64,000 nt of DNA from Sphingobacteriales bacterium (lineage in GTDB: Bacteria; Bacteroidota; Bacteroidia; Chitinophagales; CAIOSU01). The stretch lies in NCBI GenBank assembly GCA_027483645.1, contig JAIXUD010000009.1, positions 667,831-731,830 on the forward strand, in the 5' to 3' direction. The notes beneath the pieces are model-generated. The model made no database searches and was not told the DNA's origin. It saw nothing but the letters and a program-made list of their open reading frames with translations. Each line of letters opens with the position of its first letter. Position 1 is the first letter of the stretch. Positions 17,707-27,220 of this stretch are shown one piece after another. The position numbers and the translations under genes were made by a program.

Positions 17707-18965
17707 CAAATATCTTTAATTGCCGTAATCGGGTTTACCCTTGCGGCGCGAATGGCGGGCAATAGACCTGCCAATACCCCTGCAACTATCAATATCACGG
17801 TAGCTGCCACCGCCACTTGCAAATCAACCTCAGGCCTACCGATGAAGCTATCGCTTTGCCCATGCTCATTTACCGTACTATCGCCCATAAAGCTGGCTAT
17901 CAGTTCTATTAACCCAATACCCGCCAGCAGCCCGAGGTACCCGGCAAACACCGTCATCAACAAGGCTTCTTGCAATATCATTGCTATGATAGAGCCCGGC
18001 GTAGCACCCAACGCCATGCGGATGCCAATTTCGCGGGTGCGCTCTTTTACTGTTATTACCATAATGTTGCCGACTCCTACTATACCTATCAAAATGGTCA
18101 TAATGCCCACAAACCACATAAAATAGTTGAGGTAGGTAAAGATGGCTTTTACACGCGCCACTTCCTTTAGGTTGTTATAGAAATTCACCGCATTTTCATC
18201 CTCGGGGTTAATGGAGTATTTATCCATTACCGTTTTCGTTATCTCAGCCTCTATCTTTTTGCTTTCCGCATAGTCGTCGGTATTCACCAGCAATATTATC
18301 TGGCCTAGTTCATTGGGCTTATCGTATAAATACTGCGTGGTGCTCATGGGAACATACATGCGCAGCATATCGCGCTCACCGCCAGGGTCAGTAAACACCC
18401 CGATGACCTTGTACATTACCCCGTTTACCGAAATAAATTTGCCCACTGCGTCTTCATCAGGTTCAAATAGTTGCTCATAGGCCATCTTGCCCAATACGGC
18501 CACCTTTTTGTTTTGCTTAATATCCGTATCGTTTATAAATCGCCCGCTGGTAATCCTTAGACTTTCAAGGTAGCGATAGCCCGTGGTAACGCCGATAAGC
18601 TCAAATGAGGTACTGCGCTTGCCATAGGTAATGGTGGGTGCCAACTCCCAATAATTGTTTCGCGCCGAGCCGCTTTCTACACCTTCCACCTTTTCAACCA
18701 GCAGGTTAAGGTCTTTGTTTTCCAACTTAATATCCCGGCCTGGTTTAAATCCTTTGTAAGCCAAGCTAGTGGTGCCTGTGTTTACCCAAATACTGTTTTG
18801 CGCATCGCCGGCAAAACCCGCCTCGGTACCGTTTTGCAGCGCCTTTACTACCCCCATGAGCACCACCAAAAGAAAGATACCCCAAGCGATACTGAACATG
18901 GTAAGCGCCACCCGCAAAGGATTACGCCCCATGGTACTCAATATTTCTTGCCACCTATCCAACAT
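17706..18965 (-). CDS. MacB-like ABC transporter permease (first)
   Basis: A 419-residue permease with the same layout as its neighbour: an N-terminal helix (NPLRVALTMFSIAWGIFLLV), a MacB_PCD periplasmic domain, then an FtsX domain with GIRMALGATPGSIIAMILQE and a C-terminal LLPAIRAARVNPITAIKDI. It is the first gene of the three-gene export cluster. MacAB-type complexes export peptides, siderophores or lipoproteins; nothing here fixes the substrate. A LolD-like ATPase encoded at 51446-52096 could serve it, but that is only a possibility. Confidence 0.92.
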   Translation of the reverse strand: MLDRWQEILSTMGRNPLRVALTMFSIAWGIFLLVVLMGVVKALQNGTEAGFAGDAQNSIWVNTGTTSLAYKGFKPGRDIKLENKDLNLLVEKVEGVESGSARNNYWELAPTITYGKRSTSFELIGVTTGYRYLESLRITSGRFINDTDIKQNKKVAVLGKMAYEQLFEPDEDAVGKFISVNGVMYKVIGVFTDPGGERDMLRMYVPMSTTQYLYDKPNELGQIILLVNTDDYAESKKIEAEITKTVMDKYSINPEDENAVNFYNNLKEVARVKAIFTYLNYFMWFVGIMTILIGIVGVGNIMVITVKERTREIGIRMALGATPGSIIAMILQEALLMTVFAGYLGLLAGIGLIELIASFMGDSTVNEHGQSDSFIGRPEVDLQVAVAATVILIVAGVLAGLLPAIRAARVNPITAIKDI

Positions 18966-19135
18966 CGATACAAAACTAACGATAAGTAGGCAACCATTGG
19001 TACTAAGGCCCCAATCATCCGTCTATGAAATCGGGTGGGTTGCCGAAAAACTAATGAACCAACATTAACTTTTTGTCAAACATTTGCCCGCATAGCCCGT
19101 TTGTACTATTTTCGAACAACACACATCCTCACTCT

Positions 19136-21232
19136 ATGGGTTTCCCTACGTTCTTCGTTGCATTTCTAGCTACTATTCTACCAATCGCCCTATTCGCCCA
19201 GATAAACCCAACCAAGGTTACCATCGCCCGCGATTCGTTTGGCGTGCCGCACATTTTCGCCAAAACCGATGCAGAAGTGGCTTACGGCCTAGCTTGGGCG
19301 CACTGTGAGGATAACTTTAAGGATATGCAGCTTACCATGCTGGCCGCCAAAGGCATGCTAGGCCAAGTGGAGGGCACCGATGGCGTACTGTTTGATTATG
19401 CCATGCAGTTCCTCGAGATTGACTCGATAGTAGAAGCCCGCTACGAAACCGATCTAACCCCACATTTCCGCGGGGTGCTAGATGGCTACGTGCAGGCCGT
19501 GAACGATTATGCAGCCAAATATCCCAAGGATATTATCCTTAAGAAATCCTTTCCGGTAGAAGGGAAGGATGTGATAAAAGGCTACGTGATGAATACCTCG
19601 CTAATGGCGGGGCTGGGCATGGCACTGAAGGCCGTGCGCGACAATAAGATAAACGAGTTTTTCTCTGCCAACGATGTGGGCAGCAATGCCGTAGCCGTTG
19701 ACCCCAAGCACATGGCCGATGGCAAGGGCTACCTCTCCGTAAACTCTCATCAACCCATTGAAGGGCGATTTGCCTGGTACGAAGCGCACGTAAACAGCGA
19801 AGAAGGCTGGAACATGATAGGCGGTATTTTCCCCGGTGGCATCTCCATCTTTGTGGGCAGCAACCCGCACCTAGGCTGGGCGCACACCACCAACTACCAC
19901 AACTTTGGCGACATCCACCTACTGGAAATCAACCCCAAAAACAAAAACCAATATAAATACGATGGCCAGTGGCGCGACTTCAAAACCAAAAAGGGCAAGC
20001 TGAAGATAAAGCTGGCGGGTGTGGTGATTGGCGTAAAACGTAAGCTGCAATGGTGCGAATACGGCCCTGTTTTCAAAACCAAACACGGCAGCTATGCCTT
20101 CCGTTTCCCAGGATATATGGACATACGGGCGGCGGAGCAATGGTTTAATATGAACAAGGCCACCAACTTTAAAGAATTTGAAACGGCCATAAAGATGCAG
20201 GCGGTGCCGCTCTTCAACATTGTGTATGCCGATGTGGATGGCAATATTATGCTGCACAGCGGCGGACGAGTGCCCCTACGCAACCCGAAGCTGGACTGGA
20301 CTTTCCCTGTTACTGCGGCTACTTCTGCCTATAAATGGGACCAAATTGTGCCCCATTACCAAATGCCGCACGTAATAAACCCAGGCTGTGGCTATGTATT
20401 TAATGCCAACAATACGCCCCTAAAAGCAACTGGCGATAGTTGCGAATGGAAGGGTGATTTTGTAGGGGTGCAGCGGTTTATGTACAACCGCGGCGACCAG
20501 TTTGACCGCCTGATGAAGGAGGCCCCGCAACCCTTTACCGTGGAGCGCATGAACGAGATAAAATTCAACACCTCGTACGCGCCCAATGGCACCTATATGG
20601 CCCACTTTAAGGTGATGTACACGTTGGATGAAGCCAAATACCCCGACATTGCCGATGCCATACGCAAGCTAAAAAACTGGAACCTAAGCGGTGATGCCGA
20701 TAACAAAGACGCCGCCCTTGCCTTGGTGATACACGACAAACTGCGCCTGAAACACGATGTACCCTTTGCCTTCTTGATGATTCAAAAGCAAGTGGTGAGC
20801 GAGGAGGATGCTGTTTGGGCGATACGGGAAGCCAAAAAATTCCTGCTAAAAACCCACGGCACTATGGATATAGCACTGGGCGAAGTGCAGCGCCACATCC
20901 GCGGCGATGTGAGCCTACCCGCACACGGACTGCGCGAAGTTTCCCGAGCGGCTGACGGCGTGTTGTACGACAAAAAGAAAGGCATCTACCGTGTAAAAGG
21001 TGGCGATGGCTATATACAGATAGTGCGCTACAGCAAAGAGAAAGGTGCCGAAATACTGAGCGTAAACGCCTATGGGGCCAGCGACCACCCTGATAGCCCT
21101 CACTATACTGACCAGATGGAGATGTTTACCAACCAACAGTTTAAACCGATGACGTTTGACAAGGCGATCATCTTGCGAGATGCTAAGAAGGTTTATACGC
21201 CTGGAAGTGTGGATTGGAATGGCGGCAAGTAA
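19136..21232 (+). CDS. Penicillin acylase family (Ntn) hydrolase
   Basis: A 698-residue exported Ntn-hydrolase precursor. The ATG at 19136 opens directly onto a signal peptide (MGFPTFFVAFLATILPIALF-AQ), so it is preferred over the in-frame start at 19073. The segment DVGSNAVAV places the catalytic N-terminal Ser at about residue 183, exposed after autoproteolysis between the alpha and beta chains. GWAHTTN and FNANNTP are also family-like. Members deacylate penicillins or acyl-homoserine lactones; here the substrate is unknown. It converges on the next gene with a 3-nt gap. Confidence 0.88.
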   Translation: MGFPTFFVAFLATILPIALFAQINPTKVTIARDSFGVPHIFAKTDAEVAYGLAWAHCEDNFKDMQLTMLAAKGMLGQVEGTDGVLFDYAMQFLEIDSIVEARYETDLTPHFRGVLDGYVQAVNDYAAKYPKDIILKKSFPVEGKDVIKGYVMNTSLMAGLGMALKAVRDNKINEFFSANDVGSNAVAVDPKHMADGKGYLSVNSHQPIEGRFAWYEAHVNSEEGWNMIGGIFPGGISIFVGSNPHLGWAHTTNYHNFGDIHLLEINPKNKNQYKYDGQWRDFKTKKGKLKIKLAGVVIGVKRKLQWCEYGPVFKTKHGSYAFRFPGYMDIRAAEQWFNMNKATNFKEFETAIKMQAVPLFNIVYADVDGNIMLHSGGRVPLRNPKLDWTFPVTAATSAYKWDQIVPHYQMPHVINPGCGYVFNANNTPLKATGDSCEWKGDFVGVQRFMYNRGDQFDRLMKEAPQPFTVERMNEIKFNTSYAPNGTYMAHFKVMYTLDEAKYPDIADAIRKLKNWNLSGDADNKDAALALVIHDKLRLKHDVPFAFLMIQKQVVSEEDAVWAIREAKKFLLKTHGTMDIALGEVQRHIRGDVSLPAHGLREVSRAADGVLYDKKKGIYRVKGGDGYIQIVRYSKEKGAEILSVNAYGASDHPDSPHYTDQMEMFTNQQFKPMTFDKAIILRDAKKVYTPGSVDWNGGK

Positions 21233-21235
21233 AGG

Positions 21236-21871
21236 TTACTTATCGTTTTGGGTGAATTGATACGGCACAAACAGCAGCACGCCAACTATAGCTTCATACA
21301 AAACCATTAATAAGCCCAATATGCCAAAGCCCCGGTTGCGCGTTTGCATAGCAGGGAAAGGCCCTGGAATAGTGTTTGGGTCGAATCCGCCTCGCGGTTT
21401 TTGGATGTAGTTACGCATTACGTAGCTGGCATTATCGGTAAGGATCTGGTTAAGCACATCCCAATCGGTCTGCCAGTAAACGTGCTTCAGCGAGTAGCCG
21501 CCGGTAAACTGTGCTTTGCGGATGATGAAAACCTCGTTTAAATCTAGCACTACGCTCAGCATATCATATGAAAATTGGGACGCCGGTTTAATGGGGTCGT
21601 GGGTATAAACCAATACCATGTCGGTATATAGCTCAATGTACCGAACGCATTTGAAGTACTTAAACAAGGCTATTAGCCACAGTATCACTACGCCCACTAT
21701 TATACCCTTGGGCGGAAGGGCGCTAATTCCATACACACCCACAACCCACGCCGTAGCCAGCGCCGCCCAAAACACACCAATAACCCAACCCAGCGCAAAC
21801 CAAGGCTTCTTAATTTTCACGGGCGGGGCATCGGGTAGAATGTCAAGTTTGGTGAAGACTTCAGGTGGCAT
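21236..21871 (-). CDS. Uncharacterised membrane protein
   Basis: A 211-residue protein that I do not recognise. Two adjacent hydrophobic helices (~25-65) are followed by a PH-like or beta-rich cytoplasmic stretch (FKCVRYIELYTDMVLVYTHD). A third helix (~185-205) is followed by the end QFTQNDK. It is on the same strand as the AAA+/flotillin/PspA locus and lies 199 nt downstream of it, so it could be its last gene, but a repeat element fills the gap. Confidence 0.7.
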   Translation of the reverse strand: MPPEVFTKLDILPDAPPVKIKKPWFALGWVIGVFWAALATAWVVGVYGISALPPKGIIVGVVILWLIALFKYFKCVRYIELYTDMVLVYTHDPIKPASQFSYDMLSVVLDLNEVFIIRKAQFTGGYSLKHVYWQTDWDVLNQILTDNASYVMRNYIQKPRGGFDPNTIPGPFPAMQTRNRGFGILGLLMVLYEAIVGVLLFVPYQFTQNDK

Positions 21872-21906
21872 GGGGAGTTTATAGCTTTGGTTCGTTATTT
21901 TATTAA

Positions 21907-22016
21907 CACCTTGCTCCGGTGCAGGGGATTACTGCCAAGGCAGTGAAAATAGTTGCTTCAAGCCACTTACCTTCATCACAAACCGCAACATCAAGTAGGC
22001 TTTCGCAATGACGCGC
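21907..22016. repeat. Dispersed ~90-nt repeat, diverged copy
   Basis: It shares GCAGGGGATT near one end and CATCAAGTAGGCTTTCGCAA / TGACG at the other with the copies at 10159-10258 and 60466-60553, but the middle differs. Confidence 0.5.
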
Positions 22017-22035
22017 TTTTTTATTTGTTGTTATG

Positions 22036-22070
22036 TAACAAACTCGCAACCCGTAACCCGTAACTCGCAA
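22036..22070. repeat. Heptad array, CTCGCAA/CCCGTAA family
   Basis: Units TAACAAA, CTCGCAA, CCCGTAA, CCCGTAA, CTCGCAA in perfect 7-nt register. It ends exactly at the stop codon of the giant ATPase gene. Confidence 0.7.
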
Positions 22071-25000
22071 CTACTTCTGAAGCGCCTTCGCAATCCCCGC
22101 TAAGCCCTCATTAATACTATCCATGCTCGAGACCACCTGCCCAATAGCGTTGTCGCCGGTGTGCAGATACTTTTGGTTTTTGCGGAAGGTTTCTTTGATA
22201 CTTTCCCAACGTGCGGCTTCATCCTTTGTGAGCTTCCCTGTCAGTTCTTTAAACTTCAATAGGTTGGCCTCCGCATCGCGGGTAAGGGTTTGCGACTCTT
22301 GGGTGTAGTGGCTCATAATCATCGTATCCAGCTCGGCATCGTTCATCACCGGCATGATGCGGCCGCCAATCTTGTTCATATCGCGGTACGAACCCTGCAA
22401 ACGGAACGCCGGTTCGGTGCGGTAGTCCTCAGCCTGACCAGCGGAGTAGATGTATGCTTGGTTTACGGTCAAGATGGTATCGCGCACCTTGATGAGCTTC
22501 TTCAACACCGAGGTGTATTCGCTTATCTCTTCTTGGCTGTGGTTGGCCTCGAACACCATACCCTCACCATCGCCGGTTTCGGCGAACTTGAGTAGTGGGT
22601 ACAGGTCGTTCTGGCTCTTAGTGCTTAGGCGGTTGAGGACTGGGTTGGCAGAAAGGCTGTTCTCGATATAGCTGCTCTTAAAGTCGGCAGCGGTATCGCC
22701 AATTATGTCGCCCAAGTTATAAATGTCCGCACGGTTGGCCAACATATCCGGAATGCGGAAACGCTCTCCGCTCTCGGTATATGGGTTGCCCGCCATCACC
22801 ACGCAAACCTTGCGCCCACGGAAATCGTAGGTTTTGGTGCGGCCCTTGTATACGCCTTCAATTTTGCGCTGCGCATCGCACAGGGAGATAAACTTCTGCA
22901 AAAACTCAGGGTTACAGTGCTGTATATCATCCACGTAAATCATTACGTTGTCGCCCATCTCGAAGCTCAGGTTCAGCTTCTCCAGTTCTTCCCGAGCGTT
23001 GGCGTTTGGCGCTTCCTGAGGGTCTAGTGAAGTTACGCTATGGCCGATTGCAGGGCCGTTAATCTTCATAAAGATAATACCCAGGCGGTTGGCTATGTAC
23101 TCCATAATGGTGGTCTTACCGTAGCCCGGTGGCGATATCAGCAATAACATGCCCATGCGGTCGGTACGGGTGTTTTCCCCCGCCACGCCTATCTGCTTGG
23201 CCAGGTTGTCGCCTACCAAAGGCAGGTACACGTTGTTGATGAGCTTGTTGCGCACAAAGCTGGTGAGCACCTTCGGCTTAAACTCACTCAAACGCAACTG
23301 CTCGCTAAACTCGGCGGTCAACTGCTTCTTCAGGCTGGTATATTGCAAGAAGAGCGGCACGGTATGCCCATCAAAATGCCTTAACTTAAGCTGGTAAGTG
23401 TTGTAGTTAAGCAGGTACTTGCCGTTGTCAATTACCCGATGCGAGCCCACCAAACCGGTTAGCTCAGTTTTTAGCGATGCGTGGATAATGCGGGTCTCAT
23501 CAAAGCTGCGGCTGAGTAGCAACACTGCTGTCTCGCAAATGTATTCGTCGCGGTCCAGTTGTTTACGGCTATCCACAAAGGCACGCAGCCACTTGCGGAT
23601 GAGCTTATACGCTGCCGCCGGAGTATCTTGCACAGCCTTGATGCTCTGCTCAAACCGTTCTAAGCCATTGCTGGAGCCAAGGTGTTTCAAAAAGTCTTTG
23701 TACAATTCCGAGCTTTCGCGGTCGATTACAAAGTGATCGCCACGCACAATTTCATGGAACAAGTATTCGCCCGCATCGGCCACTACGGCCTCCTCGAAAA
23801 GCGGATTCGCGTCTACAAATAGCTGTATCTCGCCCTGCAATTCCTTAATCAAGTTGGTAAACTCCCGTGTATTCGGGAACACCTGCAATATCGCCCCAAC
23901 GCCCTTCATTCGGTTGTTGAAGAACTTCTTGGTTTCCGGCGCGGCGAAGTGATTCCAGTACAAAGCCGCACAGGCGCGGGCTACGGTTGGGTAGCGCAGC
24001 AGGTCGGCATTTTGGTTGAGTTGCAGCAATGCGGAAAGTATCAGCGCGGCATCATGGTCATGAACACCCTTTATATAGCTTTCGTTGAAACGAGGCGCCA
24101 TATATGTTTGCACCAGCTCAAGCAGTTCCTTTTCGGTAAGCTTATACAGCTCCTCCATGCGGGGAATAGCGATGTTGTTGCTGTTCTTACCAGTTCGCGC
24201 GGCTTGCAGCAGTTTGTAGCCCAAGTACTCCGCACGGTACACTTCCTCGTTTTCTGAGAGGGTGGTTTGCTCCCAAACCTCTTTCGTTGCGAGGAAACGG
24301 TCGTCTTTTATCTTCTCGAAAAAGTTTGTACCCGTAAGGTGATAGTACATATCGCCATCGCGGGTAATCACCGTTAGGTCGAGTGGCTGGGTGTTGGTAT
24401 TGAAAAAGTGCTTACCGAATTGTATCGTGTTCGGACCGCCCTTAAACAGTTCTTGCTTGTCTTTTAGTTGGCGAATGGTCTCTTCCTGAACGGTTTTCAG
24501 GCGGCCTTGTATGTCGTCGGCCTTTACGCTGTCGCCTAGCTCTTGTAGTTGTTTGATGGCATCGCGCACCTTGTCCACCATCAAATCGCTGGCAAAGTAT
24601 CCGTTTATTTCAGCTACCAAGGTTAACCCTGAGGCACGGTTGGCGATACCCTTCAATATGCGCTCTGCAGATTGCGCCAGGTTGCCCGTTTTGCGGTTTA
24701 CCTGCTCAATCAACGTAACCTTGCGACTCTCGAATGCATTATAAACCTCCTCGCGCTTTTCGGATAGCTTCGATTGGAACTCCTCGAACTCCGCAAAGCG
24801 GCCTTCCAGTTCTTCCAACTGTACCATCAAGCGGTTGAGGTATTGCTCGCATTTTTCAGGCTTATCGCAGAGGTCGATGTAGTTGATTACAGCTTGCTCT
24901 ACTAGTTTCAATTGCGCATTAAACTCGGCCTTGCCTTCCACACCGGCCAACTCTTGGCGCTTTTGCTTGAGCGTGGCCTTTACTTGGTTGAAGCGCGAGT

Positions 25001-26996
25001 AAATACTCGAAATATTATCGATAATGCGGGTCGTTTCTGTGGCATCGGCAATCTTCAGGTTGCTTACTATTTCAATAAGCATCTCCAGTTCTCCACTAGT
25101 TTTCTTGATGTCTTCCTCAATCTTATCAGCATCGGCAACCTTGGCCACCTTCTCAATGGCAGTTTTCAGTTCATCCACCTTGTTCTCGTAAGGCTTCAAA
25201 GAATCCTTACGCAACAAAAACTCCACGCAGCCTTGGGCCAGCTTGTCGTTATATTCGGCAACCAGCTTTTCGTATTGCTCTACCTTGGGCAGGTCGGTAT
25301 AGCGAAGGTCTTTTAGGGAGATAATCTCACCCCTCAAAGTGCGCAGCTCCGCCAGATACTTTACAAAGTAGTTGATATCCTCCGCCGTAGAACGCTTAAT
25401 GGCAGCGGTAATCTCGTCGGCTTTTTTAGTCACGGCCTGAATGCTCTCCGCAGTATTCTTGCGGATTCGGGTAACCCGCTCAAACTCCTCAATGGCACTC
25501 GAAGCGGTCTCCTGCAACTGCTTGAGCGGCTCGCCCAGGTTAAATGCCTCGGGGTTGTTTATCCAATGGAAACTATCGCGTATAACGCCAGATTTCTTCA
25601 CCAAATCCACATATAGATTCAGGTAGCTATCTTCCTTCTCCAGCAAAGTCAAAAGCTCTTTGCTTTCGGCCATTGCTCGTACCAGGTCTTTATTGCCTAC
25701 CTTATAGAGGTAATGATCTTGCCCGCGTGGCACTTCAAAATTGGGGCTATAAAATGGCGTCTGCCAAATCTGCAAAGCATGGTGCTTCTGGGCCTCCTGC
25801 GACGTGCGGAAATAGCACATCTCCCCATTATCAAAAATGGAATACCCTTGGCAGAACACAGGCGTTTCCACCTTCTGGCCAATCAGGTTATAGTTCAACA
25901 GCAGGTACTCTCCCGATTCTGGTTTGAAGAATACATATAAGAAGTCCTCGCCATTGGGTGAAGCAACTTTCTTTTCATACAAAAAGCCATCACCGTCATG
26001 CTCGAATACTTTGTATTCACCTGTTTGTAGATAATAACCTTGGCTAAAAATAATGCCATGGCTATCGGGCAACAGCACGCAGCTATCCTCCAGCGAGTCA
26101 ATTCTTACCGCCTTCTGTATCTTTTCGTTGTAAACAATATAGCGGTACTTATGCTCTTGGTAAGGGCGTATTTTAAGGATGATGATATTGCCCACGATGG
26201 CGTAGTGCACTTCGGCATCGTCCAGCGTTTGCTCTGTATTTTCAACGGGCTCGCTGTAAATGCCTTGGCCTGAGGAGGTATTATCCTCCACCTTAATGGT
26301 CAGGTCGCCACCGATGGTTTCTACAAATATCCTATCAGCGATGGAGATGTGCGGGTATTTGCCCTCGCGGTGGTTGTCGCGGGTACTACGCTTCCACTTA
26401 AACTCGTGCTGGTCGGGGTACTTTACCTCGTGTTCGCTACGGTTGTCGATGTAGCGCAACTGGTTGCCCTGACGCGTCCATTTAAAGGCCTTAATGTCGG
26501 TCACCGACTTCCCGATGCGGAACACCATATAGATGTTCTGCCCAATTACGGCAAACTTCGCAAACTCGGTATCGCGATAGTACTTGTATAAGCCCTTAAA
26601 GTCTATTTCAAACTGCTGGTCGTTAATCAAATCTAGCGGCTCAGGCTTAAACTTTCGCTCTTCATAACGGTAGATGCTGAACACATCCTGCACATTGATT
26701 TCAGCCCGCAGGCCGAAATGCACATTATAGCCGAAGATGAAAATATTGCCCACCGGCACCATATCGCGGGCAATGCAGTTGTTCTCCGTGGTTACGTGCT
26801 CCGTAGCCAGCAGGCGGGTTTCCACCGCGCCAAACACCCCACGGCGCTCTTCGTTGAGCTGGCCCATGCGGTTGCGCAAGTCATCGCCCTGCGCACGAAG
26901 CCTGTTACGGATGATATCATACGTACCTTGCTCCAGTTGCACACTAGCTGGGGCGGCCGGTACTGCGGTTTCCTCTTGTTTTTTCTGTTTCGCCAT
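22071..26996 (-). CDS. Giant AAA+ ATPase, DUF3686 type
   Basis: A 1641-residue cytoplasmic protein. Residues ~1-450 look like beta-rich repeats (possibly a propeller) and match my recollection of the DUF3686 family, often annotated as 'DNA repair ATPase' without proof. Residues ~470-830 are long coiled coils. A helical region follows, and the C-terminus carries one AAA+ module: Walker A PPGYGKTT near 1285, Walker B VMIYVDD near 1350, and a sensor-like CVVMAGNPYTESGERFRIPD with RAD. The MoxR/McrB-like AAA core suggests a protein-remodelling ring. It is encoded downstream of flotillin, SPFH, YqiJ-like, PspA and YjfI-like genes, which points to membrane maintenance rather than DNA repair; that is inference. 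Confidence 0.85.
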   Translation of the reverse strand: MAKQKKQEETAVPAAPASVQLEQGTYDIIRNRLRAQGDDLRNRMGQLNEERRGVFGAVETRLLATEHVTTENNCIARDMVPVGNIFIFGYNVHFGLRAEINVQDVFSIYRYEERKFKPEPLDLINDQQFEIDFKGLYKYYRDTEFAKFAVIGQNIYMVFRIGKSVTDIKAFKWTRQGNQLRYIDNRSEHEVKYPDQHEFKWKRSTRDNHREGKYPHISIADRIFVETIGGDLTIKVEDNTSSGQGIYSEPVENTEQTLDDAEVHYAIVGNIIILKIRPYQEHKYRYIVYNEKIQKAVRIDSLEDSCVLLPDSHGIIFSQGYYLQTGEYKVFEHDGDGFLYEKKVASPNGEDFLYVFFKPESGEYLLLNYNLIGQKVETPVFCQGYSIFDNGEMCYFRTSQEAQKHHALQIWQTPFYSPNFEVPRGQDHYLYKVGNKDLVRAMAESKELLTLLEKEDSYLNLYVDLVKKSGVIRDSFHWINNPEAFNLGEPLKQLQETASSAIEEFERVTRIRKNTAESIQAVTKKADEITAAIKRSTAEDINYFVKYLAELRTLRGEIISLKDLRYTDLPKVEQYEKLVAEYNDKLAQGCVEFLLRKDSLKPYENKVDELKTAIEKVAKVADADKIEEDIKKTSGELEMLIEIVSNLKIADATETTRIIDNISSIYSRFNQVKATLKQKRQELAGVEGKAEFNAQLKLVEQAVINYIDLCDKPEKCEQYLNRLMVQLEELEGRFAEFEEFQSKLSEKREEVYNAFESRKVTLIEQVNRKTGNLAQSAERILKGIANRASGLTLVAEINGYFASDLMVDKVRDAIKQLQELGDSVKADDIQGRLKTVQEETIRQLKDKQELFKGGPNTIQFGKHFFNTNTQPLDLTVITRDGDMYYHLTGTNFFEKIKDDRFLATKEVWEQTTLSENEEVYRAEYLGYKLLQAARTGKNSNNIAIPRMEELYKLTEKELLELVQTYMAPRFNESYIKGVHDHDAALILSALLQLNQNADLLRYPTVARACAALYWNHFAAPETKKFFNNRMKGVGAILQVFPNTREFTNLIKELQGEIQLFVDANPLFEEAVVADAGEYLFHEIVRGDHFVIDRESSELYKDFLKHLGSSNGLERFEQSIKAVQDTPAAAYKLIRKWLRAFVDSRKQLDRDEYICETAVLLLSRSFDETRIIHASLKTELTGLVGSHRVIDNGKYLLNYNTYQLKLRHFDGHTVPLFLQYTSLKKQLTAEFSEQLRLSEFKPKVLTSFVRNKLINNVYLPLVGDNLAKQIGVAGENTRTDRMGMLLLISPPGYGKTTIMEYIANRLGIIFMKINGPAIGHSVTSLDPQEAPNANAREELEKLNLSFEMGDNVMIYVDDIQHCNPEFLQKFISLCDAQRKIEGVYKGRTKTYDFRGRKVCVVMAGNPYTESGERFRIPDMLANRADIYNLGDIIGDTAADFKSSYIENSLSANPVLNRLSTKSQNDLYPLLKFAETGDGEGMVFEANHSQEEISEYTSVLKKLIKVRDTILTVNQAYIYSAGQAEDYRTEPAFRLQGSYRDMNKIGGRIMPVMNDAELDTMIMSHYTQESQTLTRDAEANLLKFKELTGKLTKDEAARWESIKETFRKNQKYLHTGDNAIGQVVSSMDSINEGLAGIAKALQK

Positions 26997-27024
26997 TGTG
27001 GATTATTCAGCAATCGAGTTTATT

Positions 27025-27205
27025 ACTCGTCCTCGTCTCTGACGAGGATGTAACGGACTTTGCGTCTCCGGACGCCCACATAATATGTACAAAGTCAAAC
27101 CTATCAGAGAACTTGCCGCGTCGCCATTCGCCCAGTATGCTTGTATTACTTGGGCTTCTGGAGACGCGGTGTCCGTTTCATCCGCGTCTGAAGACGCGGA
27201 CGAGT
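27025..27205. repeat. MITE-like inverted repeat with ~61-nt arms
   Basis: The left arm (27025-27085) and right arm (27145-27205) are imperfect inverted repeats sharing ACTCGTCC, GGATG, AACGGAC and GCGTCTCC in the same order. Each arm holds a small hairpin: CCTCGTC/GACGAGG in one, CCGCGTC/GACGCGG in the other, so a base pair has changed on both sides. It fills most of the 224-nt gap between the flotillin stop and the ATPase start. Confidence 0.75.
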
Positions 27206-27220
27206 ATATGATACTATCTA

